This document shows positions 17,933 to 27,222 of a DNA stretch of 64,000 nucleotides, piece by piece. The DNA is from Sulfuriferula thiophila. GTDB taxonomy: Bacteria > Pseudomonadota > Gammaproteobacteria > Burkholderiales > Sulfuriferulaceae. Below the pieces are notes generated by a model, which had not been told where the DNA came from, made no database searches, and worked only from the letters and a program-made list of their open reading frames with translations. The translations under genes and the position numbers were made by a program. Where the stretch lies: contig NZ_BHGL01000001.1 of assembly GCF_003864975.1 (NCBI RefSeq), positions 85,066 through 149,065 of the forward strand. The letters run 5' to 3'. Every line of letters begins with the position of its first letter. Position 1 is the stretch's first letter.

Positions 17933-18717
17933 GGTTGCATTCCTTTCAGTTGCCGAGTGGCATTCACTATCAATTGCGGTAAAGCGGCAGCCATTATCTG
18001 CTCGGCGGGAAAGACATCCTCACGCAGATAAAAGCGGTCACGTACGCCGGACAGCAATTGCACTTTCACCGGCGCGCCACCCTGTTCCAGCAGCGTTTGC
18101 AGTTGGTCGACACGCCAGCGCAAGGCGGACAGCTCCGGTTGCAGGATGTAGACGGGCAGGTGGGTCGCCGTTGTGATGGGCAGGAACTGAGCGTCTTCGC
18201 CCGGCTCTGGCGTGGCTACATGGAGATTGGGTGAGAGCAATATTGCACCCCGCAAATCATGCGGGTTGCCGTACCAGGCTGTGGCAGCTGTCAAAGCCAG
18301 TTCGGCACCTTTGTCAGCGGCGATCAAATAGACTGGCTTGTGGCTACGTTGCTGAACTGCGCTGATCAGTTGCGCCATATCCGCAGCCGGCATCTGCTGC
18401 AGGCTGCTGGGTACGGTGGGGAGAAAATACGCGGCATGCAAATCGGCCAGCCAGACTTCAACACCCAGCCTGGCCAGTTTGGCGGCGATATCGTACTCAG
18501 CGGGTAGCAGACCACGTTCCGAAGGCAGCCACAGCATAGCTATCTTGCCGTGCGCGCGGAAGGTGGTAAGCGGAATCTCAACCCCGTTAGCCAGGGTCAG
18601 GTTGTGCGTGAATTTGGCTGCAGGCGCCGCAAAGCCGGGCGCAGATAGCAGCACCAGCAAAGCCATGGCGACACATCTGCGCGCATAGCTGAGTAGCTGC
18701 TGGTTCATGCTATGCAT
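17929..18717 (-). CDS. Exported alpha/beta-hydrolase-like protein without a clear catalytic Ser
   Basis: The 262-residue protein has a signal peptide (about residues 1-30, ending PGFAAPA). Its sequence runs like an alpha/beta hydrolase: IAMLWLPSERGLLPAEYD, a strand-turn at PVYLIAADKGAELAL, and LRGAILLSPNL. Where the nucleophile elbow G-x-S-x-G is expected, it reads A-D-K-G, so catalysis is doubtful. The start could be 18717 or 18708. It follows the BtuM-like gene by 9 bases and overlaps the TlpA-like gene by 4, so it belongs to that operon. The role is unknown. Confidence 0.6.
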   Translation of the reverse strand: MHSMNQQLLSYARRCVAMALLVLLSAPGFAAPAAKFTHNLTLANGVEIPLTTFRAHGKIAMLWLPSERGLLPAEYDIAAKLARLGVEVWLADLHAAYFLPTVPSSLQQMPAADMAQLISAVQQRSHKPVYLIAADKGAELALTAATAWYGNPHDLRGAILLSPNLHVATPEPGEDAQFLPITTATHLPVYILQPELSALRWRVDQLQTLLEQGGAPVKVQLLSGVRDRFYLREDVFPAEQIMAAALPQLIVNATRQLKGMQP

Positions 18718-18726
18718 GGACTGGGA

Positions 18727-19281
18727 TTACCATGCAGCCAGTCGGGATTTCCGCCAGACTGCGGCAGCAATCAGTGCAGGTGCCAGATACAGCATGGCAG
18801 ATGTCAGATAGGCAGGGAAATAGGGCGCCACTGCCAATACGAATTCGCTGGAGCTAACTGAGCTGGCGACACCGCTGAGTGCAAAGAAAAAAGCATTGGA
18901 AATGAGGAAAGCCACGCCGACTGCAGCAATGCTGGCGGGAAATGCGATGAGCGGCTGGGCAAAGCGTTGCTGCAGCGCTAGCGCCATGCCGGTCAGCCAC
19001 AGCACGGCGTAAGTAGGGATGAGTCCGGCGTAAGCGGGGCTGAAGCACCAGGCCGCTTCGGCGGAGGACTGTGCCATGTAGATATCCAGACCGAACGTGG
19101 TAAGCATGAGCACGACAAAGCCGGATACGCCACCGAGCATGATGCCGCCCAGCAAGAACATGGCCAGGCTGGCGTCAGGTAACAAATTGGCGCTGCCGAA
19201 ATGGCTCATGCGCGTTGAAGCAATCATGGCGACCAGAGCAAGTAGTACACCCAGACGTTGGGCGGTTGATAACTTAGGCAT
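18727..19281 (-). CDS. btuM: BtuM-like vitamin B12 transporter (solitary ECF S component), copy 1
   Basis: From the ATG at 19281 (MPKLSTAQRLG) the protein has 184 residues and about six hydrophobic helices. It contains LLPDASLAMFLLGG and W-C-F-S-P-A-Y with Cys79, the same blocks as the gene at 27784 (LPDASWAIFFLVG; F-C-V-S-P-A-Y, Cys78). BtuM of Thiobacillus denitrificans is a B12 transporter of this size that binds cobalt with a Cys near position 80. The assignment rests on size, helices, that Cys and the neighbouring cob genes. It is divergent from cobT and leads a minus-strand operon with a hydrolase-like protein and a TlpA-like thioredoxin. Confidence 0.7.
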   Translation of the reverse strand: MPKLSTAQRLGVLLALVAMIASTRMSHFGSANLLPDASLAMFLLGGIMLGGVSGFVVLMLTTFGLDIYMAQSSAEAAWCFSPAYAGLIPTYAVLWLTGMALALQQRFAQPLIAFPASIAAVGVAFLISNAFFFALSGVASSVSSSEFVLAVAPYFPAYLTSAMLYLAPALIAAAVWRKSRLAAW

Positions 19282-19339
19282 GGATAAATCCTCAATAATT
19301 CGGTGAACCCGTATTATGCGACAATATACGTTTTGCGTG

Positions 19340-20386
19340 ATGAAGATGTCATATTTTATTCCTGCCTTAGATCGCCAGCTGGCAACTGCTCTGCGCAGCA
19401 AGATCGACCAGAAAACCAAACCACTGGGTGCACTCGGTCAACTGGAAGCGCTGGCGCTGCAAATCGGTCAGGTACAGGCTACGCTGACGCCGCAGTTGTG
19501 CAAACCAACCATGCTGGTATTTGCCGCCGATCATGGTATCGCCAATGCTGGGGTGAGCGCTTACCCTCAGGCAGTGACTGAGCAGATGGTGCTTAACTTC
19601 CTGCGTGGTGGTGCGGCGATCAACGTATTCTGCCGTACCAACGGCTTGGATCTGCGTGTGGTCGATGCTGGAGTGAATGCGGATTTTGCCGGTGTTGCCG
19701 GCTTGATCAACCGCAAAGTGGCCATGGGTAGCGCCAATATGACCGAGCAACCAGCAATGACGGCTGCCCAATGCGAACAGGCCGTGGCGCATGGTGCCGC
19801 ACTGGCGCAGGGTCTGGCCGACGAAGGCTGCAACGTGCTGGGACTGGGTGAGATGGGTATCGCCAACACCAGCTCGGCGGCTCTGCTTACGCATATCTAT
19901 ACCGGTCTGCCGCTGGCTGATTGCGTTGGTCGCGGCACCGGGCTGGACGATGCCGGACTGGCGCGCAAGCTGCAAATATTGAGCGATGTGGTCGGATTGC
20001 ATGGCAAATCAGCCGATGCGCTGGAAACCGTACGCTGTTACGGCGGGCTGGAAATCGCGATGATGGCAGGCGCCATGCTCGGCGCAGCGCAGCGCGGCAT
20101 GCTGGTGCTGGTGGATGGCTTTATTGCCAGCGCCGCCTATCTCGCCGCCAGTGCGATGCAACCGGCGTTGCGTGATTACGCGGTATTCAGCCATTGCTCC
20201 GACGAGCACGGTCATCGCAAGCTGCTCAATCATTTAAATGCCCACCCGTTGCTCGATCTGGGGCTGCGGCTGGGTGAAGGTACGGGTGCCGCGCTGGCTT
20301 ACCCGTTGCTGGTGGCTGCCGTTGCCTTTTTGAATGAGATGGCGACATTCGAGTCGGCTGGCGTGAGTGAGCACTTGCAAGCTTAG
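19340..20386 (+). CDS. cobT: Nicotinate-nucleotide:dimethylbenzimidazole phosphoribosyltransferase CobT
   Basis: CobT activates the lower ligand of cobalamin by making alpha-ribazole phosphate. The protein of about 348 residues has [45 protein letters not shown] and, near the end, [14 protein letters not shown], which carries the catalytic Glu. Starts at 19316, 19340 and 19346 are all in frame; I chose 19340 (MKMSYFIP) because the earlier residues look like leader DNA. None has a strong ribosome site. It is divergent from a BtuM-like gene with only about 58 bases between, too little for a riboswitch. cobS and cobC follow. Confidence 0.93.
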   Translation: MKMSYFIPALDRQLATALRSKIDQKTKPLGALGQLEALALQIGQVQATLTPQLCKPTMLVFAADHGIANAGVSAYPQAVTEQMVLNFLRGGAAINVFCRTNGLDLRVVDAGVNADFAGVAGLINRKVAMGSANMTEQPAMTAAQCEQAVAHGAALAQGLADEGCNVLGLGEMGIANTSSAALLTHIYTGLPLADCVGRGTGLDDAGLARKLQILSDVVGLHGKSADALETVRCYGGLEIAMMAGAMLGAAQRGMLVLVDGFIASAAYLAASAMQPALRDYAVFSHCSDEHGHRKLLNHLNAHPLLDLGLRLGEGTGAALAYPLLVAAVAFLNEMATFESAGVSEHLQA

Positions 20387-20390
20387 ATTT

Positions 20391-20530
20391 TGTCCACGAA
20401 AAACACGAAAGGCGCGAAAAATGAATCTAGGCATGGCTTATTTGTTCCAGCGTGGCGAGTTATTCACCAATAACAGTCAAGCACCGCGTGATACGAACTG
20501 TTTTCGTGCCTTTTGTGTTGTTCGTGGACA
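20391..20530 (+). repeat. Long imperfect inverted repeat between cobT and cobS
   Basis: The left arm (20391-20420, starting TGTCCACGAAAAACACGAAA) and the right arm (20501-20530, ending TTGTTCGTGGACA) are reverse complements over 30 bases with three mismatches. They enclose 80 bases with no gene. The arms are built from short ACGAAA units. I recall very similar CCACGAAAAACACGAAA repeats scattered in many proteobacterial genomes, so this is probably a dispersed, possibly mobile repeat (MITE-like) rather than a local regulator. It could form a long hairpin in the cobT-cobS message. Confidence 0.75.
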
Positions 20531-20549
20531 CGAAGCAGTTTAACCCGGC

Positions 20550-21299
20550 ATGTTACTTAACCAGCTTCGTCTCATCCTTACTGCGCTAGCGTTTCTGACG
20601 CGCATCCCCATTCCCGCCTGGGTGGGTTATGCCGACACGCAGTTGAACCAGTCGGTACGTTATTTTCCGCTGATCGGCTTGTTGGTCGGCGCGATACTGG
20701 CGGGCGTGTATAGCCTGGCAATATTATTCTGGCCGTCAGCACTGGCGTTACTCTTGGCGCTGGCTGTTGGCTTTATGCTCACCGGCGCATTTCACGAAGA
20801 CGGGCTGGCCGATTTTTACGATGGTGTCTACGGCGGAATGACCGTGGAACGCCGGCTGGAAATCATGAAGGATTCACGGGTCGGCACCTATGGTGTACTG
20901 GCCTTGCTGGCGGTGCTCGGGCTGAAATTCGCCGCCTTGCTGAGTGCGCCAACTGCATCTGTGCCGTTAATACTGATAGCCGGTCACGGCCTCAGCCGCG
21001 CCTTTGCCGTGAGTTTCATCTACACCCACGATTACGCCCGCAGCAGCGGCGGCAAAGTACAGGTAGTCGCACAGGGCTTGAGCCTGCCCGCGCTGGGTTT
21101 GGCGTTGCTAATTGGCCTGTTGCCACTGCTGTGGTTGCCAGTCAGTGTGCTGTGGCTATTGCTACCCTTGCTGCTGTTGCGCCTGTGGCTGGCGCGCACT
21201 CTCACCAGCAAGCTCGGCGGCTACACCGGCGATGCGCTGGGTGCTTCGCAACAATTGAGCGAAACCGTATTTTATCTGGGCGTTGTGGCTCTACTATGA
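20550..21299 (+). CDS. cobS: Adenosylcobinamide-GDP ribazoletransferase (cobalamin synthase) CobS
   Basis: CobS is a membrane enzyme that joins adenosylcobinamide-GDP to alpha-ribazole (phosphate), completing cobalamin. The 249-residue protein has several membrane helices and the family motif GAFHEDGLADFYDGVYGG, with the Asp residues that bind metal, then KDSRVGTYG. It lies 163 bases after cobT, across the inverted repeat, and overlaps cobC by 4 bases (ATGA). Confidence 0.95.
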   Translation: MLLNQLRLILTALAFLTRIPIPAWVGYADTQLNQSVRYFPLIGLLVGAILAGVYSLAILFWPSALALLLALAVGFMLTGAFHEDGLADFYDGVYGGMTVERRLEIMKDSRVGTYGVLALLAVLGLKFAALLSAPTASVPLILIAGHGLSRAFAVSFIYTHDYARSSGGKVQVVAQGLSLPALGLALLIGLLPLLWLPVSVLWLLLPLLLLRLWLARTLTSKLGGYTGDALGASQQLSETVFYLGVVALL

Positions 21300-21841
21300 C
21301 TACCGAACTGATCCTGGTGCGGCATACCCGTGTCGCCGTAGCGGGTATGTGCTACGGGCGCATGGACGTGCCGCTGGCCGACAGCTTCGATGCAGAAGTC
21401 AGTCAGGTCAAAGCACAGTTGGCAGATGCGGGTGAGGCGGTGTATTTCACCAGCCCCGCGCAGCGCTGTCTGGCGCTGGCGCAACACCTCGCACCAAACG
21501 CGAAAATGGATGCGCGTGTCGCGGAAATGGATTTCGGTGCATGGGAAGGCATGGCCTGGGATGCCATCGGCGAACCTGCTATCAGTGCCTGGGCGAATGA
21601 CTTTGTGAACCTGCAGCCCCCACAGGGCGAATCGTATCTACAGATGGCACAGCGCGTGAGTGCTTTTCTGGAAGATATGGCACAGCATGAACGTGTTGTG
21701 GTCGTTACCCATGCAGGGGTGATACGCGCCGCGCATGCCTTGTTAAATGCTATCCCGTTAGCAGATAGTTTTGCGTTTCAGCCGGAGTTTGGCGGGGTGT
21801 ATCGGCACAAGTTGGGTTGGAGTCAAGTTGACTTGAATTAA
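21296..21841 (+). CDS. cobC: Alpha-ribazole phosphatase CobC (histidine phosphatase family)
   Basis: The ATG at 21296 overlaps the cobS stop, giving 181 residues; longer upstream frames are cobS in another frame. The histidine phosphatase motif is L-V-R-H-T-R with CYGRMDVPL after it, Glu in MDFGAWEG, and the second His in VVTHAGVIRA. The second residue after the His is Thr rather than Gly, as in other CobC-type enzymes. It would remove the 5' phosphate of the cobalamin nucleotide loop. It completes the cobT-cobS-cobC unit. Confidence 0.9.
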   Translation: MTTELILVRHTRVAVAGMCYGRMDVPLADSFDAEVSQVKAQLADAGEAVYFTSPAQRCLALAQHLAPNAKMDARVAEMDFGAWEGMAWDAIGEPAISAWANDFVNLQPPQGESYLQMAQRVSAFLEDMAQHERVVVVTHAGVIRAAHALLNAIPLADSFAFQPEFGGVYRHKLGWSQVDLN

Positions 21842-21911
21842 TTTGTTAGTTGTTTCACGGGTTCGAGCTGTGCAGCAAAAGATAAAAAACTCAGTCGGTA
21901 TGAATATGTGC

Positions 21912-22274
21912 TTAATGAGCTGGTGAAAGGTATTGTGCTAAGCCGCAGGTAGCGAGGAAGAGTCGTTCAATTGCGATCATTTCTTCATCGGTCACACTGG
22001 CGAGTGGGGTATCATTAAAACGGCTGCGATCCAGTGCGCGCATTTGCTCCGGCATGACATAGCAGGATTTCAGCAAACGTCCGCGTGAGGGTATCTCGAC
22101 TCGTAAACCGCCCAGATTTTTAAACAGTTTGCTGGTCAGGGGTATGCACAGTATGGGGCTCATCCCGGTAGCCAGTAATTCGTTATTGAGCAAAATCAGT
22201 ACCGGGCGGACTTTTCCGGCTTCCGCCCCGGTATTGGGATTCAATCGCGCCAGCCAGATTTCGCCGCGTCGCAT
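21912..22274 (-). CDS. MazF/PemK-type toxin (mRNA endoribonuclease)
   Basis: From the ATG at 22274 the protein has 120 residues: MRRGEIWLARLNPNTG, then GKVRPVLILLNN and CIPLTSKL, the standard MazF/PemK blocks. Such toxins cut mRNA when freed from their antitoxin. The ATG overlaps the antitoxin stop (TAATG), a typical antitoxin-first order; a GTG four codons upstream is also possible. The pair sits directly downstream of cobU on the same strand, at the tail of the B12 operon. Confidence 0.88.
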   Translation of the reverse strand: MRRGEIWLARLNPNTGAEAGKVRPVLILLNNELLATGMSPILCIPLTSKLFKNLGGLRVEIPSRGRLLKSCYVMPEQMRALDRSRFNDTPLASVTDEEMIAIERLFLATCGLAQYLSPAH

Positions 22275-22579
22275 TATTTCCACCACTGTTCAGGTTCTGG
22301 ATCACCGGGCTTGTAGCCTTCCGCATGATCAAGTGCTTCGTTATCCAGTGGCTGGAACTCCTCCGCAATGGCAATACTTTCTGCGCGTGCTTCGGCATTT
22401 GTTGCCAAGAATCGGGCTGCCTTAACCATCTCGGCCATCATGCGTTCCTGTGCCTGTTCACGCAGATATTTCTCCAGCGCGGTACGGGCCAGATCGGAAC
22501 GGTTCTGATGGGTCTGCGCTGCCAACGCAGTTAATTGCTGGTCGAGGCTATCGGGCAGACGTATATTCAAAGTAGCCAT
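22274..22579 (-). CDS. Ribbon-helix-helix antitoxin partner of the MazF-type toxin
   Basis: The 101-residue protein starts MATLNIRLPDSLDQQL, a classic ribbon-helix-helix strand and helix, followed by NRSDLARTALEKYLRE. The acidic C-terminal half, ending PEPEQWWK, would wrap the toxin. The RHH dimer would bind the promoter and repress the pair. About 70 AT-rich bases separate it from cobU and could hold its own promoter. Confidence 0.85.
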   Translation of the reverse strand: MATLNIRLPDSLDQQLTALAAQTHQNRSDLARTALEKYLREQAQERMMAEMVKAARFLATNAEARAESIAIAEEFQPLDNEALDHAEGYKPGDPEPEQWWK

Positions 22580-22649
22580 GTTAGCTCCTGTGTAATGCGG
22601 TGTGTGTCACATTGTAATACATTAATCAACGTATTTTCAAATACACGCT

Positions 22650-23168
22650 TTATGCTTGTGGAACCTTCAACGCCAGCGGCAACCCCGCCGCCACCAGCGT
22701 CACCCGCTCACATACCCCCGCCACTGCCTGATTCAGCCAGCCCGCTTCATCAACAAAGCGGCGGGTGAGTTCGCCCATGGGGATGATGCCCATGCCTACT
22801 TCGTTGCTGACTAGTAGTATGGTGCCGGGCAGGGTGGGGAGCACAGCCAGCAGGGCGTCGCGTTGCTGTTGCAGCTGGTCGGGTGTCTGGCATAGCAGGT
22901 TGGTGAGCCAGAGGGTGAGGCAGTCAACGATGAGGCAGTGGCCGTCCTGAGCATGGCTTTGCAGTGCTGCGGCCAGATCGAGTGGTGCTTCGATTACTTG
23001 CCAGTGGGCGGGACGATTGGCCTGGTGGTGGGCGATACGCTGCGCCATTTCCTCGTCTTGTGCCTGGGCGGTGACGATGACGCTGACAGTTTGCTGGCTG
23101 GTTATTGCCAGTTGTTCGGCATAGCGGCTTTTGCCGGAGCGGGCGCCGCCGAGGATGAGGTGGGTCAT
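22650..23168 (-). CDS. cobU: Adenosylcobinamide kinase/guanylyltransferase CobU
   Basis: CobU phosphorylates adenosylcobinamide and adds GMP, preparing it for CobS. The 172-residue protein starts [20 protein letters not shown] with the P-loop at residues 7-14, then [20 protein letters not shown] with the His that carries GMP, and [13 protein letters not shown]. It overlaps cobQ by 4 bases and is the last cobalamin gene of the riboswitch-led operon. Confidence 0.95.
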   Translation of the reverse strand: MTHLILGGARSGKSRYAEQLAITSQQTVSVIVTAQAQDEEMAQRIAHHQANRPAHWQVIEAPLDLAAALQSHAQDGHCLIVDCLTLWLTNLLCQTPDQLQQQRDALLAVLPTLPGTILLVSNEVGMGIIPMGELTRRFVDEAGWLNQAVAGVCERVTLVAAGLPLALKVPQA

Positions 23169-24610
23169 AGCTTGAGCATGGCTTTCAATTTTGAGGTGTC
23201 CAGATGCTGTTCGACATTGTCGGCGAGTATGTCCAGACTGGCTTCATAGAGCGCATCCAGGTCAGGGCTGGCAGCCTGTTGCAGTCCGGCCCATGCCAGC
23301 AGTGCGTCGCAGCTGGCGGGCATGTCGAAAATGCCGTGGACATAAGTGGCGAGTACCTGCCCATCGGGCGAGATGGCGCCGTCGGGTTTGCCGTCCAGCC
23401 ATGCCGCGGGATGTTGCAGTGCTGTCCCCTGGCTGATGCCGGCGTGGATTTCATAGCCGGCAATGGCTGCATGGTTGAGGCTGAGCATGCCGCTGACATT
23501 GCGTAGCTGTTTGTGCGCTGCCAGCGTAGTTTCCAGTTCCAGCAGACCCAGTCCGGCGCTGCTGCCGGCTTCACCTTCTATGCCCAGCGGGTCGTGGATG
23601 GCAGTGCCCAGCATTTGCAGTCCGCCGCAGATGCCGATGAGTTTGCCACCGTAGCGCAGGTGTCTGGCGATGGCGCTGTCCCAGCCTTGCTGTTTGAGCC
23701 AGGCGATATCGGTGCGCACCGACTTCGAGCCGGGCAGGATGATGAGGTCGGCAGGGGGCGGCGGACTGTGCGGCGCGATGAATTGCAGATTGACCTGCGG
23801 ATTGAGGCGCAGCGCATCAAAATCGGTGTGATTGCTGATGTGCGGCAGGGCGGGAACGATGATGTTAAAGCGTCCCTGTGGCTGGCTGGCCTCACGCGGC
23901 AGCGCATCTTCCGCCTCCAGATGAAGGCCGAGCAAATACGGCAGTACGCCGAGTACCGGTTTGCCAGTTTCGGCTTCCAGCCAGTCCAGACCGGGCTGCA
24001 ATAAACTCAAATCGCCTCGGAAACGGTTGATGACAAAACCTTTGACCCGCGCCTGTTCCGATGCGGACAGCAATGCCAGCGTGCCGACCAGATGGGCGAA
24101 CACGCCGCCGCGATCGATGTCGGCAATCAGGATCACCGGGCAATCCACGGCTTCGGCAAAGCCCATGTTGGCAATGTCACCTTCGCGCAGGTTGATTTCA
24201 GCGGGGCTGCCCGCGCCTTCCACGATAACGGCTTGATATTGGGCGCTCAGGCGCTGGTACGAAGCCAGCACGGCTGTACGCGCAGTGCTTTTGTAGGCGT
24301 GATAATCCAGGGCTTCCATGTTGCCGATGCTGTGGCCGTGAATGATGACCTGCGCGCCGGTATCGGAGCTGGGCTTGAGCAGCACGGGGTTCATGTCGGT
24401 ATGCGGGGGCAGGCCACAGGCGCGGGCTTGCGCGGCCTGGGCGCGACCGATCTCACCGCCGTCTGCGGTGACGGCGCTGTTCAAGGCCATATTTTGCGGC
24501 TTGAACGGGGCAACGGCGACACCCTGGCGGTGTAGCCAGCGGCATAGCGCGGCAACCAGGGTGCTCTTGCCGGCGTCGGAGGTGGTGCCTTGTACCATTA
24601 GCGTTGCCAT
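23165..24610 (-). CDS. cobQ: Cobyric acid synthase CobQ (CbiP)
   Basis: CobQ amidates four carboxyl groups of the corrin ring using glutamine and ATP. From ATG 24610 the protein has 481 residues: [18 protein letters not shown] (P-loop), [32 protein letters not shown], and a C-terminal amidotransferase domain with [12 protein letters not shown], whose Cys is the nucleophile. A longer in-frame start at 24640 lies inside cobD. The start overlaps the cobD stop by 13 bases. Having CobQ without ring-building genes nearby suggests cobyrinate-level precursors are made elsewhere in the genome or acquired. Confidence 0.95.
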   Translation of the reverse strand: MATLMVQGTTSDAGKSTLVAALCRWLHRQGVAVAPFKPQNMALNSAVTADGGEIGRAQAAQARACGLPPHTDMNPVLLKPSSDTGAQVIIHGHSIGNMEALDYHAYKSTARTAVLASYQRLSAQYQAVIVEGAGSPAEINLREGDIANMGFAEAVDCPVILIADIDRGGVFAHLVGTLALLSASEQARVKGFVINRFRGDLSLLQPGLDWLEAETGKPVLGVLPYLLGLHLEAEDALPREASQPQGRFNIIVPALPHISNHTDFDALRLNPQVNLQFIAPHSPPPPADLIILPGSKSVRTDIAWLKQQGWDSAIARHLRYGGKLIGICGGLQMLGTAIHDPLGIEGEAGSSAGLGLLELETTLAAHKQLRNVSGMLSLNHAAIAGYEIHAGISQGTALQHPAAWLDGKPDGAISPDGQVLATYVHGIFDMPASCDALLAWAGLQQAASPDLDALYEASLDILADNVEQHLDTSKLKAMLKL

Positions 24611-25575
24611 GTGCTTAATCCTTGTTGCAGATGCTGCCACTCAGCCTCTGTAGCAGGCAGACCAATACGCAGGCTGACGGGTTCGGTAAAAAGGCGCGTC
24701 AATATGCCGCATTGTGCGAGATGCTGGTATAACGCGGCGGCATGCGGGGTAATGAGCCAGTGAAATAACGCTGTGCGGCCGTGCACGGCGAGTTCATGCT
24801 GTTGCAGCAGGCTAGCCATTCGTTCTGTTGATTGCTTGAGCTGAGCTCGGCTGTATGCCTGCCAGTCACTGTCTTGCAACGCCTGAGTGGCAAGCCAGCG
24901 GGCGGGGTGGGCTATGGTCCACGGACCAAGCTCGGCTTGCAGACGCTGCAGGAACTCGGCCTGCGCCATGACAAAGCCGACGCGTGCACCCGCCAGCCCA
25001 AAGAACTTGCCCAGCGAGCGCATGACGATAAGCCCGCTGCGGTCGGTATAAGGCGTCAGGCTGTGCATGGGGTCGGCGTCAATATAGGCTTCATCCACGA
25101 TCAGCCAGCCACCGCGCGCGGCCAGCTGGCTGTGCCAGTCGAGCAACTGGGCGCTGTCATAACGGGTCCCGGTCGGGTTGTTTGGATGGATAAGCAGCAA
25201 TACGTCGATGTCGTCTAGTTGCATGGCATCGGCGGTCATGGGGACAACAGTATGGCCGGCTTTTTCCCACGCGTGTGCATGCTCGGCATAGCTTGGGAAA
25301 AACATGCCCACCCGGCCAGGGGTGCGCAGTGCCGGCAAGGCTTGCAATGCCGCTTGCGAACCGGCCACTGGCAAAATATGGGGGGCTTGGTAATAGTGTT
25401 GCGCGGCGACCAGCAGGCCGTCGTCGTCTTCTGGCAGGCGCTGCCACAGATGGGGCGGGATCGGAGGCACAGGCCAGCCATCGGGATTGATGCCGGTGGA
25501 TAAATCCAGCCAGCTTTCCACGGCGATGCCCCACTCGCTGGCGGCAAGGCGCAGGCGACCGCCATGCTCAAGCAT
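24598..25575 (-). CDS. cobD: Threonine-phosphate decarboxylase CobD (CobC in aerobic naming)
   Basis: This aminotransferase-fold PLP enzyme makes (R)-1-amino-2-propanol phosphate, the linker between corrin ring and nucleotide loop. From ATG 25575 ([16 protein letters not shown]) it has 325 residues, with [14 protein letters not shown] near the start, [10 protein letters not shown], and [15 protein letters not shown] whose Lys would bind PLP. It overlaps cbiB by 8 bases at its start and cobQ by 13 at its end. Confidence 0.92.
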   Translation of the reverse strand: MLEHGGRLRLAASEWGIAVESWLDLSTGINPDGWPVPPIPPHLWQRLPEDDDGLLVAAQHYYQAPHILPVAGSQAALQALPALRTPGRVGMFFPSYAEHAHAWEKAGHTVVPMTADAMQLDDIDVLLLIHPNNPTGTRYDSAQLLDWHSQLAARGGWLIVDEAYIDADPMHSLTPYTDRSGLIVMRSLGKFFGLAGARVGFVMAQAEFLQRLQAELGPWTIAHPARWLATQALQDSDWQAYSRAQLKQSTERMASLLQQHELAVHGRTALFHWLITPHAAALYQHLAQCGILTRLFTEPVSLRIGLPATEAEWQHLQQGLSTWQR

Positions 25576-26482
25576 GCCACAGCCCCATTGCCGCATGGAG
25601 TGCCAGCCAAAGCCACACCCCTTTGTTTATCAGTGTTAGTGCACGATCAATGTCGGCTGCTACAGGCGCAGACCCAGCGCCGAGTTGAGGGCGAATTTCT
25701 TCTTGTCCGTGATAGACCGCCGCGCCGCCCAGTTGTACGTCCAAAGCCCCGGCGCCAGCTGCCATGACTGGGCCAGCGTTGGGGCTGTCCCATTGCGGGG
25801 CCTGCTGGCGCCAGCAGGCAAGAGCTTGCCGTGTTTTGCCGAACAGGGCGTAGGTCAGCGCCGTCAAGCGGGCGGGGGGGTAGTTTAGGGCATCATCCAG
25901 CCGGGCGGCGGCCCAGCCAAAGGCATAAAAACGCGGGGTTTTGTAGCCCCACATGGCATCCAGCGTGTTGACCAGCCGATACGCCAGCGCACCGGGTGCA
26001 CCGGCGAGGGCAAACCAGAACAGGGTGGCAAACACAGCATCGTTGCCGTTTTCCAGCACGGTTTCAACCGCTGCCTTGGCAATGTCGGTTTCATCCAGCG
26101 TGGTGGTGTCGCGGCTGACAACGCGGGCCAACTGCGCACGTGCTGTGGGCAAATCCTGTGCATTGAGCGCAGTAGCAATGGGGCGGGTGTGTGCGGCCAG
26201 GCTGTGCAAACCCAGGGTGAAATAGAGAATCAGCACGCTGAACAGGCTGCCGTAAAGGGGCAGCTCCGCCAGGAGATATGCCAGATACACTAAGGGTGTC
26301 ACTGCCAGCAACAGTGCCAGAATACCCAGCAGACGATTGAAAAACAGTGGCTGTTGCCGGTTCAGTCGCGCTTCCAGGTGATTCGCCAGTCGGCCAAAGC
26401 CGATCAGCGGATGCCAGCGGCGCGTCTCACCCAGCAAAACATCCAGCAGTACGCCTAGCGGCATCAGCCAGTCGCCGATCAT
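25568..26482 (-). CDS. cbiB: Adenosylcobinamide-phosphate synthase CbiB (CobD in aerobic naming)
   Basis: CbiB is an inner-membrane enzyme attaching the aminopropanol linker to cobyric acid. From ATG 26482 it has 304 residues, with [19 protein letters not shown], several hydrophobic helices, [33 protein letters not shown] and [14 protein letters not shown], all family blocks. Its ATG overlaps the bluB stop as ATGA; the longer start at 26500 would lie inside bluB. Confidence 0.95.
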   Translation of the reverse strand: MIGDWLMPLGVLLDVLLGETRRWHPLIGFGRLANHLEARLNRQQPLFFNRLLGILALLLAVTPLVYLAYLLAELPLYGSLFSVLILYFTLGLHSLAAHTRPIATALNAQDLPTARAQLARVVSRDTTTLDETDIAKAAVETVLENGNDAVFATLFWFALAGAPGALAYRLVNTLDAMWGYKTPRFYAFGWAAARLDDALNYPPARLTALTYALFGKTRQALACWRQQAPQWDSPNAGPVMAAGAGALDVQLGGAAVYHGQEEIRPQLGAGSAPVAADIDRALTLINKGVWLWLALHAAMGLWHA

Positions 26483-27222
26483 GGCGTTTTGTTTCCCCAA
26501 TTGTTTTCAAACAGCATATTGTCCAGCGCACGACGCGTGTCCCAGCCTTCCAGTTCCAGCATGGGGGCGGGATAAAATTCTGCAACATGGCCCAGGCACA
26601 AAATGGCAACCGGTTTTCCGCCTGCGGGTATAGCTAGCAATCGCGCCAGCGCATCAGGGTCGAACAAGGATACCCAGCCCAAACCCAATCCCTCTGCCCT
26701 CGCGGCTAGCCACATATTTTGTATCGCACAGGCGACTGAGGCCAGATCCATTTCCGGCAGGGTGCGACGGCCGAATACATAACGCTCGCGGCTATCCATC
26801 AGTGCAGCGACCAGCAGTTCGCCGCAATCGAGGATCCCTTCGACTTTGAGGCGCATGAATTCATGCTGACGTTCGCCGAGTGCTTCGGCTGTGCGCATAC
26901 GTTCGGTTTCGGCCAGTGCATGGATGCTGCGACGCAGTTCCGGCTGGGTGATGCGAATGAACCGCCAGGGTTGCATCAGCCCGACGCTGGGTGCTTGATG
27001 CGCGGCTGCAAGCAGGCGGTGCAAGGTGGCGGTATCGATCGGGTCAGGCAGAAAATGACGCATGTCGCGCCGCTCGCGAATAACGCGGTATACGGTGTCG
27101 CGTTCACCCGAACTATATGGCGCTGCGCTCAAAATATGGCCGTGGTGACGAGGCCGCCCGATGAGTTCATAAATCGATGCCGCGTTGGGCTTTGACTCCG
27201 GCGCGGTAGGCGTGCTTTTCAT
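26479..27222 (-). CDS. bluB: 5,6-dimethylbenzimidazole synthase BluB
   Basis: BluB uses oxygen to break down FMN and form dimethylbenzimidazole, the cobalamin lower ligand. The 247-residue protein shows [35 protein letters not shown] and [19 protein letters not shown], as in BluB and its nitroreductase relatives. Its presence shows that the lower ligand is made aerobically and fits with CobT on the other strand. The first 18 codons overlap the end of cobO, so a later start is possible. Confidence 0.93.
   Translation of the reverse strand: MKSTPTAPESKPNAASIYELIGRPRHHGHILSAAPYSSGERDTVYRVIRERRDMRHFLPDPIDTATLHRLLAAAHQAPSVGLMQPWRFIRITQPELRRSIHALAETERMRTAEALGERQHEFMRLKVEGILDCGELLVAALMDSRERYVFGRRTLPEMDLASVACAIQNMWLAARAEGLGLGWVSLFDPDALARLLAIPAGGKPVAILCLGHVAEFYPAPMLELEGWDTRRALDNMLFENNWGNKTP

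Noticed and set aside
19282..19339. A cobalamin riboswitch for cobT or the divergent btuM
   Set aside because: About 58 bases is too short for the aptamer, and no B12-box sequence is present.
21131..21295. Upstream extension of the cobC reading frame
   Set aside because: It lies wholly inside cobS in another frame; ATG 21296 gives the normal CobC N terminus and an ATGA overlap.
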